Shown here one piece after another: positions 16,433 to 24,449 of a stretch of 32,603 nt of DNA (position 1 is the stretch's first letter; each line of letters begins with the position of its first letter). A program made the position numbers and the translations under genes. Location: the NCBI GenBank assembly GCA_947626715.1, contig CANQTG010000020.1:1-32603 (forward strand), written 5' to 3'. Source of the DNA: an uncultured Lachnospiraceae bacterium. Its GTDB lineage: Bacteria; Bacillota; Clostridia; Lachnospirales; Lachnospiraceae. The notes under the pieces are model-generated. The model saw only the letters and a list, made by a program, of their open reading frames with translations, was not told where the DNA came from and ran no database searches.

Positions 16433-17951
16433 TGCGCGGTCTCCCTTCCATGCATTGTTTCAATTCTATTCGATCAATTTTCCCGTTAATATTCAGCGGA
16501 AACTGTTCTTTCACATAGATTGCCGCCGGCAGCATATAAGATGGCAGTTTTTGTTTCAACTGCCTGTATACCTCTTTTTCTGACAGCTCGCGTACTTTAC
16601 TGTTAAAACTATAGAATAAGACTATCTTCTTATTCACCTCATCATAAAGAGCGCACACACGCTCAATCCCCTCCAAAGCGCTGCATACGGTTTCTATCTC
16701 GCCAAGCTCGATTCGATACCCCTGATGTTTTATCTGATTATCCTTTCTGCATACGTATACAATTTCATGTCTCTCATTATATTTGACTAAATCTCCTGTA
16801 CGGTAAATAAGTTCATGATATTTACCGTTTAACGGGTTCTGTATAAAAACCGCATTTGTCTTATCGAAATCGCCATAATACCCCATCGACAAACAAGTTC
16901 CTCTTACGCACAATTCTCCTATCTCATTTACTCCAACCAGCTTATCGTCGTCATTCAACACTATAATCTCTGTATTTTCACAAGAGCTTCCGATTGGAAG
17001 AGATTCCTCATCTGAAAATTTACGATCAACGATATAACAGGTGCATACATCTGTTATTTCCGTAGGACCATACATATTTGCATATAAGATATCAGGATAT
17101 TCCCTCATCCAAATATTTAACTGCTTTGTAGGCATTACCTCGCCGCAAAACAAAACTTTTTTAACATATTTCAAACGGATTTCTGATAATGCGCCGGAAT
17201 TTGCCAGACTGATCAATGCAGACGGAACCCAGAACAAAGTATTAATTTTTTTCTCATTTATATAGGTAAGTAATTTATAGGGAAACAGAAATAGACTTTC
17301 CGGTATAATATTCATGGTCGCCCCATTACGCAAAGTCGAATAGATATCCAATATAGAATTGTCAAAATAAAAAGGCGCCTGATTTCCAAAAACAGTTTCC
17401 TGATCGAAATGAAATTTATCATATAACCATTCCGTATAATCAATAACTCCCCTGTGACTGATAACAACGCCCTTTGGCTGTCCCGTGGAACCAGATGTAA
17501 AAAGCACATATACAGGATCGCTGTCTATGACATTTTTATAATTTATCGCTTCATATTCTTTTTCGTTCAGATTCTGCGTCTCCTGCATAGAAACAGCATG
17601 ATAATCTATATCCAAGCGTTTTGAATGATTGTAGAGGATGAGTTCCGGCTGCAATACGTCAATGATTTTTTCTATGCGGCTCATTGGCATCTTAACGTCA
17701 ATAGGACTGTAAAAATTACCGCTGTAGATAATGCCCAAAAAGCAGATCAAGCATTCAACGCTCTTCTCCATGTAAACTGCAACGGGGCGATTCTTGATAT
17801 CCCCGCATTCCATAGAGATCAAATGCGCCACCTTTTTTGCTTCGCGATCCAATTCTTTAAATGTAATCGTCTTATTTTCATCTTTCAGCGCAATTTTATC
17901 GGGATATCTCAGCGCGCTGTCTTTTAAATATTCAATAACATTCCTTTTCAT
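16413..17951 (-). CDS. Stand-alone amino-acid adenylation enzyme (A component)
   Basis: This is a 512-residue ANL-superfamily enzyme of the NRPS/DltA type. It has the core motifs FTSGSTGQPKG (151-161), FDNS with D197 at the position that binds the substrate alpha-amino group, YGPTEIT (294-300), YRTGDLV (383-389), HQGYRIELGEIE (409-420) and the catalytic lysine K491 in NINGKIDR. It should activate an amino acid as an aminoacyl-adenylate and load the adjacent carrier protein. I cannot assign the amino acid from the pocket by eye. ATG at 17951 directly abuts the TGA of the formyltransferase gene (0 nt). It differs from a dlt operon: no MBOAT (DltB) gene is present and a formyltransferase precedes it. 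Confidence 0.92.
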   Translation of the reverse strand: MKRNVIEYLKDSALRYPDKIALKDENKTITFKELDREAKKVAHLISMECGDIKNRPVAVYMEKSVECLICFLGIIYSGNFYSPIDVKMPMSRIEKIIDVLQPELILYNHSKRLDIDYHAVSMQETQNLNEKEYEAINYKNVIDSDPVYVLFTSGSTGQPKGVVISHRGVIDYTEWLYDKFHFDQETVFGNQAPFYFDNSILDIYSTLRNGATMNIIPESLFLFPYKLLTYINEKKINTLFWVPSALISLANSGALSEIRLKYVKKVLFCGEVMPTKQLNIWMREYPDILYANMYGPTEITDVCTCYIVDRKFSDEESLPIGSSCENTEIIVLNDDDKLVGVNEIGELCVRGTCLSMGYYGDFDKTNAVFIQNPLNGKYHELIYRTGDLVKYNERHEIVYVCRKDNQIKHQGYRIELGEIETVCSALEGIERVCALYDEVNKKIVLFYSFNSKVRELSEKEVYRQLKQKLPSYMLPAAIYVKEQFPLNINGKIDRIELKQCMEGRPRNGENGN

Positions 17952-18833
17952 TCATGTTTTACTCCCTAAAGCGGAATTTATTTGACGATAATTCCGCAAT
18001 ATAAAAAATACACCGTCTTTTTCAATTACTTTATCATTTGGCAAACTTTTATCATCCGCTTTATCATAAAGTATCTTATAAAAGTCCCACCCGTATTGGC
18101 CGCCGGACTTATCAAGCATTACCGGCTCGCCCAATATTTTTAAACTACCATAATCCATACACCTTAAAAATGCCGATATCTTACCAGCATCCCATGACGG
18201 ATCCAGAATCCCGTCATTAGGTTTCTGAAAGGAATAGTGCATTTTTCCATAATTCAGACATTTTTTCGTACATCCTTCCTCTCCGCGCATAACGCCGCCG
18301 ATCATCTGCTTAAACGCCGCAAAACCAAGCTGATATTGCTTTGTCATTAACCGGAGCGAGGTTATATCATCAGCAAGCTCAATTTCCCTTTCGGCCAAGA
18401 TCGCTCCTTTATCGATCTCAGAAGTAACCTCATGCCATGTTATACCGACAATCCTGTCTTGTTCGTAAATAGCCCATGCCTCCGCGTTCCTTCCCAAATG
18501 TTTTGACAATAAAGCCGGATGATAGTTTATAACCTTGATATTTTTATTATCCGTAATAAAATCAGGAAATATATACGTATTAGACGCGCTGATAAGCAGC
18601 GTCCTTTTTTCGCTCTCATTTATCCTTCGCATAAAACCATCGAATTTTTCCTTATCCGATATTGGGACATATGGCAGACCATATTTATCGCACAAATCCC
18701 TACAGGAAGACTGTTGGAGATTCCCATATTCATAGATACCGGCCAGCGCATATTTATCACTCATATATTTAGCGCAATTAAAAGCGAATTGTCCCGTCCC
18801 TATAACAAAACACTGCTCAAAACGACCATTCAT
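17952..18833 (-). CDS. Formyltransferase-family protein (F component)
   Basis: This is a 293-residue protein of the formyl_trans family, which uses 10-formyl-tetrahydrofolate. The catalytic asparagine and histidine appear as N103 and H105 in INYHPALLS, and the aspartate as D141 in VTSEIDKGAIL. Relatives include Met-tRNA formyltransferase, sugar N-formyltransferases and the F domain of linear gramicidin synthetase. Two roles are plausible: formylating the aminoacyl group on the adjacent carrier protein, or formylating an aminosugar made by the DegT enzyme 7.7 kb downstream. Strict adjacency to the A and T genes favours the first. ATG at 18833 follows GGTGA by 5 nt. It lacks the C-terminal tRNA-binding domain of a true methionyl-tRNA formyltransferase. 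Confidence 0.88.
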   Translation of the reverse strand: MNGRFEQCFVIGTGQFAFNCAKYMSDKYALAGIYEYGNLQQSSCRDLCDKYGLPYVPISDKEKFDGFMRRINESEKRTLLISASNTYIFPDFITDNKNIKVINYHPALLSKHLGRNAEAWAIYEQDRIVGITWHEVTSEIDKGAILAEREIELADDITSLRLMTKQYQLGFAAFKQMIGGVMRGEEGCTKKCLNYGKMHYSFQKPNDGILDPSWDAGKISAFLRCMDYGSLKILGEPVMLDKSGGQYGWDFYKILYDKADDKSLPNDKVIEKDGVFFILRNYRQINSALGSKT

Positions 18834-18862
18834 TTAGATCACCGAATCTTTATAATCTGCTT

Positions 18863-20068
18863 TCACATTTTACTGCACAATAATGAGATTTCCTTTTCCT
18901 TTCCATAACTATTAGGAAATTTTGTCATTCTATCGCCTAAATAGTCTGTTTTATCGAGCATAAAACTCATATCCAGTATTTCAATTCCATATTCTTCTGC
19001 ACATTTTTGGATACCGTCACATATCCTGCGATACTTATTTAAGAAATCTTCTCCATAATAATCCACTCCGACCTGATGATTCAACGCGGGAATAAACGGC
19101 ACCGGCTTAATATGATTTTTCTGCAGCAGTTCTATCATTTTTTTTAAGTAAATTACGTTTTCATTGTCACTTTTAAATTCATACATATATCTGGATTTTG
19201 TTAATAGCTTTTCAACATGCTCATCATCTCTGCTCCTGCGCCCGCTTTTCGTCGAAAAACTCCCCGCACTGATATTATTGGATCGGCTTTCCGCCAGTTT
19301 CACATAATTATCAAATTCCTCATCTTCGATCTCTACACTTTCCTGTATCAGCTTTAGTAATCCCGCGTGCTGCGATTGCGGTAGTTTCGTCTGTATCCCA
19401 TTACAAAATGGCACATTCACTATAAAAGCTACCGATTTGGGTACGATTCCCATTTCAAGCTGTAATTTCATTAAATAATAAAATCCGGTAATGCACATTC
19501 CGTGAATCGACAAAACTTTTGTATTTTCTTTGCCAAGCCTTTCTTTTGCCAATTCTCCCATTGTTTTTCCATATAAATCATCAATATCCAAATCCGTAAA
19601 GTAGCAATCTCCAAACAGCATATACTCGATATTTTCTTTTCTAAAAAATTCTTTTTTATAAGACGGATAGACATTACTCTTTATCACAGAATAACTTTTT
19701 CCGACAGCATAGCCTCTCCCTATCAGATAATCCTCAATCTGATTGAAATTTTCTGGTGAAATGAGAATATAATTATTCTCGGGAGCCCCGCATATATCCG
19801 CCGGAGCAAATATCTTGTATCCTTTTACATATCCTCCTTGTTTTTCTATACTGGTATCAACAAACCCTTTCACCTCGATCATGGCTTCTTCCAATAATTT
19901 CAATACCATATTGCCGCGGATCCCAGCGCCATATAGATACAGATCTTTTTTAGAAGTGTTTGATTTATAGTCTACTATCCATTTTTCGATCGCATCATAT
20001 TCACTTTTGCTAATTGATAAAATAGGAAACTCAAAATTTTGTTTTTCTTCCATATTCTGTGGTTTCAT
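18863..20068 (-). CDS. Rossmann-like module fused to an SGNH-like domain with possible cysteine nucleophile
   Basis: This is a 401-residue protein. Residues 42-135 are the Rossmann-like module (LYLYGAGIRG, then GFVDTS). A second domain begins with EYMLFGDCYF (about 148-157), the place where SGNH/GDSL enzymes have GDS. Here the nucleophile position is C155. HGMCITG and a C-terminal TDYLGDRMTKF stretch could be the glycine block and the acidic/basic block, but the assignment is weak. SGNH proteins such as DltD act with carrier-protein systems, and this gene lies directly upstream of the formyltransferase, adenylation and carrier genes. It could therefore be the transferase or hydrolase of the carrier-bound group. 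I chose ATG at 20068 because GGGAG lies 8 nt upstream; an ATG 15 nt earlier lacks a site. Confidence 0.5.
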   Translation of the reverse strand: MKPQNMEEKQNFEFPILSISKSEYDAIEKWIVDYKSNTSKKDLYLYGAGIRGNMVLKLLEEAMIEVKGFVDTSIEKQGGYVKGYKIFAPADICGAPENNYILISPENFNQIEDYLIGRGYAVGKSYSVIKSNVYPSYKKEFFRKENIEYMLFGDCYFTDLDIDDLYGKTMGELAKERLGKENTKVLSIHGMCITGFYYLMKLQLEMGIVPKSVAFIVNVPFCNGIQTKLPQSQHAGLLKLIQESVEIEDEEFDNYVKLAESRSNNISAGSFSTKSGRRSRDDEHVEKLLTKSRYMYEFKSDNENVIYLKKMIELLQKNHIKPVPFIPALNHQVGVDYYGEDFLNKYRRICDGIQKCAEEYGIEILDMSFMLDKTDYLGDRMTKFPNSYGKEKEISLLCSKM

Positions 20069-20088
20069 CCATTTTTCTCCCATATTTT

Positions 20089-21087
20089 CTATTTGTTTAA
20101 TCTCGCAAGGATCTCCTCCCTGTACCCATCGATCATATCTTCCTTCGTATATACCGTATTCTGCGAGATATAGCAGTCCTTACAGATCGGGTGGGCGGTT
20201 CCCTTGCACTGATCCGCTAACAGCGCTCTTCTTCGGGGCGATTCCCATAGCTGCCTTAGCGGTCTTTCATGGATATTTCCCAGCGTATACGGCGTCATCA
20301 CCTGTGTGCACGGATAGACGTCGCCGCCCGGCGAGACTACGATCGTATGGAAGATCAGAGGACAGCATTCCTGTATCGGGAAAACGTCCCCGTATTTATT
20401 TTTTATCTCCCTCGCAGGTTTCTTCACCTCAATGTTAAGCCAGATCGGTATGATCTGCTCGACGAACACCCGGTCGGCAATAGGCTGGAACCGTTCATAA
20501 AATCTTTCTTCTTCCCCGTCCTCTAATACGGTATCCGGTATCTTAACGCATAGCTGGGTATTCGTCTTAGCCTCGTACAATATCTTGAGATTTCTATAAA
20601 AAACCTCATAATCCAGAGGAAAACCGCATACCTCCCTGTACTTTTCGGCGGTCAGCCCCTGCAGGGAGACTACGATCCGATCGATCCCCGACTCTGCAAG
20701 ATCGAGCGCGTACTTTTCATCTAAGAGCGCTGCGTTTGTATGGATCGACACCCTTCCGTTTATATGGTTCTGCTTGAGATAACGCGCCATATCCGGCAGC
20801 CTGCGATTGCACAACGGCTCCCCGTGATTGGATAAGGAGATCTGTTTTACGTCCTGAGGAAATTCTCGGATCTGCTCCGCGATCTTACAGAAGGTTTCCC
20901 AATCCATCAGATCGTTCTTAGCCGCATACCCCCAGTTCTTTTTATCCGGGTCAGAGCGGAAGCAATAATCACATCGAAACGGACAGGCCTCGCTGGTATC
21001 GACGATCACCGTAAACGGCGTATCTAACGGTAAAATCTGCCCTAATATCTGCCGGTTTGTATCAAAAGAAGGTTTTATTTCCCCCAT
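20089..21087 (-). CDS. Radical SAM/SPASM-domain protein
   Basis: This is a 332-residue protein with CPFRCDYC (C35, C39, C42) for the radical SAM cluster. Its C-terminal SPASM domain is well formed: C241/C242, GGDVYPC (C260), LGNI, and C294, C302 and C305 in CKGTAHPICKDC. SPASM proteins modify peptides, sugars or aminoglycoside-like substrates through auxiliary Fe-S clusters. It lies just upstream of the SGNH-like and formyltransferase genes, so action on the carrier-bound amino acid or on the acceptor sugar is possible but unproven. ATG at 21087 has GGGAGG 10 nt upstream. The gene follows a 174-nt gap, the largest inside the locus. Confidence 0.87.
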   Translation of the reverse strand: MGEIKPSFDTNRQILGQILPLDTPFTVIVDTSEACPFRCDYCFRSDPDKKNWGYAAKNDLMDWETFCKIAEQIREFPQDVKQISLSNHGEPLCNRRLPDMARYLKQNHINGRVSIHTNAALLDEKYALDLAESGIDRIVVSLQGLTAEKYREVCGFPLDYEVFYRNLKILYEAKTNTQLCVKIPDTVLEDGEEERFYERFQPIADRVFVEQIIPIWLNIEVKKPAREIKNKYGDVFPIQECCPLIFHTIVVSPGGDVYPCTQVMTPYTLGNIHERPLRQLWESPRRRALLADQCKGTAHPICKDCYISQNTVYTKEDMIDGYREEILARLNK

Positions 21088-21125
21088 GTTCCAAAAGCCT
21101 CCCGGTTTTTTTGCCTCTTTCCCCG

Positions 21126-21142
21126 CCCGCGCCCCTCGCGGG
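21126..21142 (-). other. Stem-loop with AGGGG loop (copy 1)
   Basis: A perfect 6-bp stem (CCCGCG/CGCGGG) with a 5-nt loop that reads AGGGG on the transcribed minus strand. It shares the exact 10-mer CCCCTCGCGG (plus-strand reading) with a second stem-loop 93 nt away. It is not followed by a T-tract on either strand, so it is not an intrinsic terminator. It lies 39-55 nt upstream of the radical SAM/SPASM start. Confidence 0.4.
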
Positions 21143-21148
21143 TCTAGT

Positions 21149-21265
21149 TCAGGATTCTCTCTCGAGTCTTGGCGTGAAATTCGGGTCTATTTTCGCAGAC
21201 ATCTCCTGATTAGAATCTCTGCGTCCCCTCGCGGAGAGTAGATTAGATGGGGATTGGGAAGTCAT
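21149..21265 (-). CDS. Doubtful 38-residue ORF in the intergenic gap
   Basis: An ATG at 21265 overlaps the stop of the upstream GT2 gene (ATGA), like several real junctions in this locus, and opens a 38-codon frame ending in NFTPRLERES. GGGAG lies directly against the ATG with no spacing, which is poor. Rare-looking codons (AGG, AGA, CTA) and the lack of any recognisable motif argue against a real product. It spans one stem-loop and could serve as a leader peptide. Confidence 0.2.
   Translation of the reverse strand: MTSQSPSNLLSARGRRDSNQEMSAKIDPNFTPRLERES
21217..21236 (-). other. Stem-loop with AGGGGA loop (copy 2)
   Basis: A 7-bp stem (CTCTGCG/CGCGGAG on the plus strand, with one T-G pair that becomes a C-A mismatch in the minus transcript) and a loop reading AGGGGA on the minus strand. 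It repeats the 10-mer CCCCTCGCGG of copy 1. The two copies bracket the middle of the 174-nt gap at 21088-21261, in which I see no clear promoter. Confidence 0.35.
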
Positions 21266-22206
21266 CTCCCAGCCGATATATATTCCGCCATCCACTTTTT
21301 CTCAAAATCCTGTGTCTCGGACATATTTAAAAATTCCGCCGCATGTTCCTCTAATATTCCTGCCAGCCGATCGCCGATCGCCGCGCATTCCCCCAGATGG
21401 AAGCGTTTTATCTTATCGACCATACTGATCATAAACGACCATTCCGCATACAGCGCATACCGGTAGCTGTCCGGCGCATTCTGCCTGACAAATTCCGTCC
21501 GGTCATGGAACGCATACAGGTAATCGCTCATCGTATTCTTATCCCACAGCGCCGCATTGCTTGTAAAGCCCGATACATTCCCAGCATGACGTGTGAAATA
21601 ATATTGCTCCACTCCATGTATCGCTACTTTCTTGCCTGCAAGCAGATATTTATACTGCGTATGGATATCTTCATTTTTACAATTTTCGTCGAAAGGATAT
21701 TTGGCAAGGATCTCCCTTTTATAAAGCTTCGTCGGCATTCCCGCCCTGATATATTTTCTCCCGAGCAGCAGCCTGAGAGCCTCTTCGCCCGTCAGCAGCA
21801 TTTTCTCGTCAAACAAACACTGCGGCTTTCTGGTCGTACCGTCGCCCTCCGACGCGCCGCACATAGAGATATCGGCATGGTTCTCCTCCATAAGGTTCAC
21901 TAAAAATGCAAGGAATCCCTTCATCGCCCTGTCGTCATCGTCGACATAGGCGATATACCGCCCCTTTGATTCTCCAAGCCCGATATTTCTGGCAGATCCT
22001 ATGCTCCGCCGCTCCGATAGGTGGAGCGCCCGGATCCGTTTATCCTTATCCGTATACATATCGGCGATCGCGCCGCTTTTGTCCGTCGAGCCGTTATCCA
22101 CGATGATAAATTCAAAATCCGTATAGGTCTGGGCCAGTATGTCCGTTATCATATTGGAGACATATGATTCCCTGTTATAAGTAAGCATAATTACGGATAC
22201 TGTCAT
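21262..22206 (-). CDS. Family 2 glycosyltransferase
   Basis: This is a 314-residue GT-A family 2 enzyme with VSVIMLTYNRE at the N-terminus, VDNGSTD (36-42) and the metal-binding YVDDDD (87-92). It has no membrane segment and no Rossmann extension, and is of standard length for capsule or exopolysaccharide GT2 enzymes. ATG at 22206 overlaps the HddA stop in an ATGA junction, so it is translationally coupled to the GDP-heptose genes. That makes it a candidate heptosyltransferase, by context only. A 174-nt gap with two stem-loops follows. Confidence 0.87.
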   Translation of the reverse strand: MTVSVIMLTYNRESYVSNMITDILAQTYTDFEFIIVDNGSTDKSGAIADMYTDKDKRIRALHLSERRSIGSARNIGLGESKGRYIAYVDDDDRAMKGFLAFLVNLMEENHADISMCGASEGDGTTRKPQCLFDEKMLLTGEEALRLLLGRKYIRAGMPTKLYKREILAKYPFDENCKNEDIHTQYKYLLAGKKVAIHGVEQYYFTRHAGNVSGFTSNAALWDKNTMSDYLYAFHDRTEFVRQNAPDSYRYALYAEWSFMISMVDKIKRFHLGECAAIGDRLAGILEEHAAEFLNMSETQDFEKKWMAEYISAGR

Positions 22207-23198
22207 CTGTTTTCCTCTATAAAAACGATCCTGCTCCCCTCGCTCTCAAACGCAAACTCCACCTTTTGATAATCGCTCATCGCCGCTTCCACGCTTTCCC
22301 TTCTGTCCACAGGCGCATATAGGAGCAGGAAGCCTCCGCCGCCGGCGCCCAGCACCTTGCCGCCGACCGCTCCGGCTTTTTTGGCCCTTGCATACATTTC
22401 ATCTAGGAAGGGATTGGAGATCTTCCCCGCCATCTGCTTTTTCAGGCTCCATGCCGTATCCAGCATGTTTCCCCATTCTTCGATACGGCCTTCCAAAAGC
22501 TCCTTTTCGGCGCTTTCCGCCAATCCCGCCATATCGTCCAACAGCCGCATTTTATCTCGGATATTTTCCTTCTGCTCGCTCAATATTTCTGACGATATAC
22601 GGGTCATTCCCGTATAGTACAAAAGCAGGCGGCTCTTCAATCGCTTCATTGTCTGTGCGCAGACGTTGACCGGCGTCGCGGACACCTCCCCCGACGCCCA
22701 GAACTTATATTCCCGAAATCCGCCGTAGGCGCACGCGAACTGATCCTGCACGCCGATCGGATTTTGCAGGATCTCGATCTCGATCCTGCACGCCAGCCTT
22801 GCGAGCTTTTCCGGGGAAGCATATTCCCCCTTATAAGTAAAAAGCGCGTTCAGCACGCCTACGGCGAGCGCGCTGGAGGAAGCGAGCCCTACGCCCGCCG
22901 AGCTTAAAGGGATATCCGCCGCATAGACAATATCGATCCCTTTTTCTATGCCCGTTATTTTCAGCGCTTCCCGGATAATGTTATGCCTGATCTGCTCCAC
23001 GGAATCGACAAACTCATTTTTGGTATAGCAGACGCGGATCTTATCATCAAAGCGTTTGCATACCATGATATAAACATACATATTCAGAGCCGTACTGAGC
23101 GCCATTCCGTATCCGCGTTCACTGTTTTCATAATAATCGCGAAAGTCTGTCCCGCCTCCAAAAAAAGACATCCGCAAAGGCGTTTTTGAAATTATCAT
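22203..23198 (-). CDS. hddA: D-glycero-alpha-D-manno-heptose 7-phosphate kinase (GHMP family)
   Basis: This is a 331-residue GHMP kinase. It shows PLRMSFFGGGTDF (7-19), the phosphate-binding PLSSAGVGLASSSALA (97-112), GVQDQ (149-153) and the C-terminal LGAGGGGF loop. These together match HddA-type kinases, which phosphorylate D-glycero-D-manno-heptose 7-phosphate at the alpha-1 position. It lies with a GmhA homologue and an HddC-GmhB fusion, which gives the complete GDP-heptose route. ATG at 23198 has only a GAGAG-type site. L-fucose/heptose-type sugar kinases are close relatives, but the gene neighbourhood decides for heptose. Confidence 0.85.
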   Translation of the reverse strand: MIISKTPLRMSFFGGGTDFRDYYENSERGYGMALSTALNMYVYIMVCKRFDDKIRVCYTKNEFVDSVEQIRHNIIREALKITGIEKGIDIVYAADIPLSSAGVGLASSSALAVGVLNALFTYKGEYASPEKLARLACRIEIEILQNPIGVQDQFACAYGGFREYKFWASGEVSATPVNVCAQTMKRLKSRLLLYYTGMTRISSEILSEQKENIRDKMRLLDDMAGLAESAEKELLEGRIEEWGNMLDTAWSLKKQMAGKISNPFLDEMYARAKKAGAVGGKVLGAGGGGFLLLYAPVDRRESVEAAMSDYQKVEFAFESEGSRIVFIEENR

Positions 23199-23219
23199 CC
23201 GTTTTCTCTCATTCTCTCG

Positions 23220-24419
23220 TTATTTTAGATAATCCTTTACCGCTTTTAACAGCGGATAAGCATCCGATACCGGAATGCCTCTGCACCCCGCCGCTCTCGC
23301 CGCCTGCATATCGCGTTCGTCGTCCCCGAACAATACACAGCGTTCAAGATTCAGGGAAAAATCCTTCTGCGCCTGATAGAGCAGCCCCGGATTCGGCTTG
23401 CGGCAGTCGCATCCGTCGTCCCAGTTATGCGGGCAATAATAGATCGCATCGATCTCATAGCCCGTCTGCCTGCGCAGATCGCTCTGCATTTTATCGTGGA
23501 TCTCGCATAGGGTCGTTTCCGACAGCCTTTCTCTCGCTATCCCGGGCTGATTTGACACCAAAATGAGGCGATATCCCGCTTCCTTTAACAGCCCCACGGC
23601 CTCTGCCGCGCCTTCGATCCATACGAAATCATCGGGCTTTTCGATATAACAGGCTTTCGGAGGACGCACGTTCAAAGTCCCGTCCCTGTCTAAAAACACG
23701 GTTTTTGGCCCGGAAAAAAACGCCTCCGTCAATCGTATCCTTTCCCATGAGCCGACGGAATAATATCTGTGGCGTGTGACCGTCGCGAACAATCCGCCGC
23801 CCGATACCAGATACGGATAGACCTCCGCCTCAAAATTCAGGTCCTTCCCCTCCGCGTCTCCCAGAAGATCCAGCGTTCTCTTTTTGACCAGAGCATACCC
23901 GATATCCACTCCCAAAAGATCCTGCGTTATCCTTTTTTTATCGTAGCGCAGGACTTCTCCCCCTGCGCCGATCTTCACATTGCTCTTTGTGTAGCGATCC
24001 TTATTTTCATAAACGCTGACCTGTATCTCCGCGTCGTTTTTCCAAAAATCCGCGCACAGCCCCGCATAATCGATCGGACAGTAATTATCGCAGTACATCA
24101 GCAGGAATACAGGATCCAGCGACCCCTTTGCCGCGATCAAGCGGTCGCCCGTATCGTATCCGACAGGAGTGATATCATACGTTATCTCAAGTCCGTACCG
24201 TTCTCCCGTTCCAAGATAATCCATGATCTGCTCCGGCATATATCCCAAAAGAAGCAGTATCCTTTTTATGCCAAACCCCTTAACCTGCTCGATCAAATGG
24301 CCGATAAACGGGACGCCTTCAAACGGATACATCGGTTTGGGATGCGTAAGCGTATACGGCTGCAGCCTTGTCCCCATGCCGCCCGCTAAGATCACCGCCT
24401 GTTCTATCGGATCAGCCAA
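23220..24419 (-). CDS. Bifunctional heptose-1-phosphate guanylyltransferase / heptose-1,7-bisphosphate 7-phosphatase
   Basis: This is a 399-residue fusion. Residues 6-235 are a sugar-1-phosphate nucleotidyltransferase (LAGGMGTRL at 11-19, HPKPM at 26-30) of the HddC/RmlA type. Residues 238-399 are a HAD phosphatase of the GmhB type: FLDRDGTLN (242-250, nucleophile D244), VSNQPGI (288-294), a zinc-binding set C329, H331, C337, C339 in CPHNWDDGCDCRKP, and GDDERD. The two parts do steps 3 and 4 of GDP-heptose synthesis, on either side of the heptose 1-phosphate intermediate. The start is TTG at 24419 with AAGGGAG about 5 nt upstream; no in-frame ATG precedes the nucleotide-binding loop. In better-known bacteria these activities are usually separate genes. 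Confidence 0.87.
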   Translation of the reverse strand: MADPIEQAVILAGGMGTRLQPYTLTHPKPMYPFEGVPFIGHLIEQVKGFGIKRILLLLGYMPEQIMDYLGTGERYGLEITYDITPVGYDTGDRLIAAKGSLDPVFLLMYCDNYCPIDYAGLCADFWKNDAEIQVSVYENKDRYTKSNVKIGAGGEVLRYDKKRITQDLLGVDIGYALVKKRTLDLLGDAEGKDLNFEAEVYPYLVSGGGLFATVTRHRYYSVGSWERIRLTEAFFSGPKTVFLDRDGTLNVRPPKACYIEKPDDFVWIEGAAEAVGLLKEAGYRLILVSNQPGIARERLSETTLCEIHDKMQSDLRRQTGYEIDAIYYCPHNWDDGCDCRKPNPGLLYQAQKDFSLNLERCVLFGDDERDMQAARAAGCRGIPVSDAYPLLKAVKDYLK

Positions 24420-24449
24420 TACCGCTCCCTTCCTTTCTCCCGTCCCGCC

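Noticed and set aside
16187-20068. A dlt (D-alanylation) operon
   Set aside because: The adenylation, carrier and SGNH-like genes recall DltA, DltC and DltD, but there is no MBOAT membrane acyltransferase (DltB), a formyltransferase is inserted, and the SGNH-like protein has no membrane anchor.
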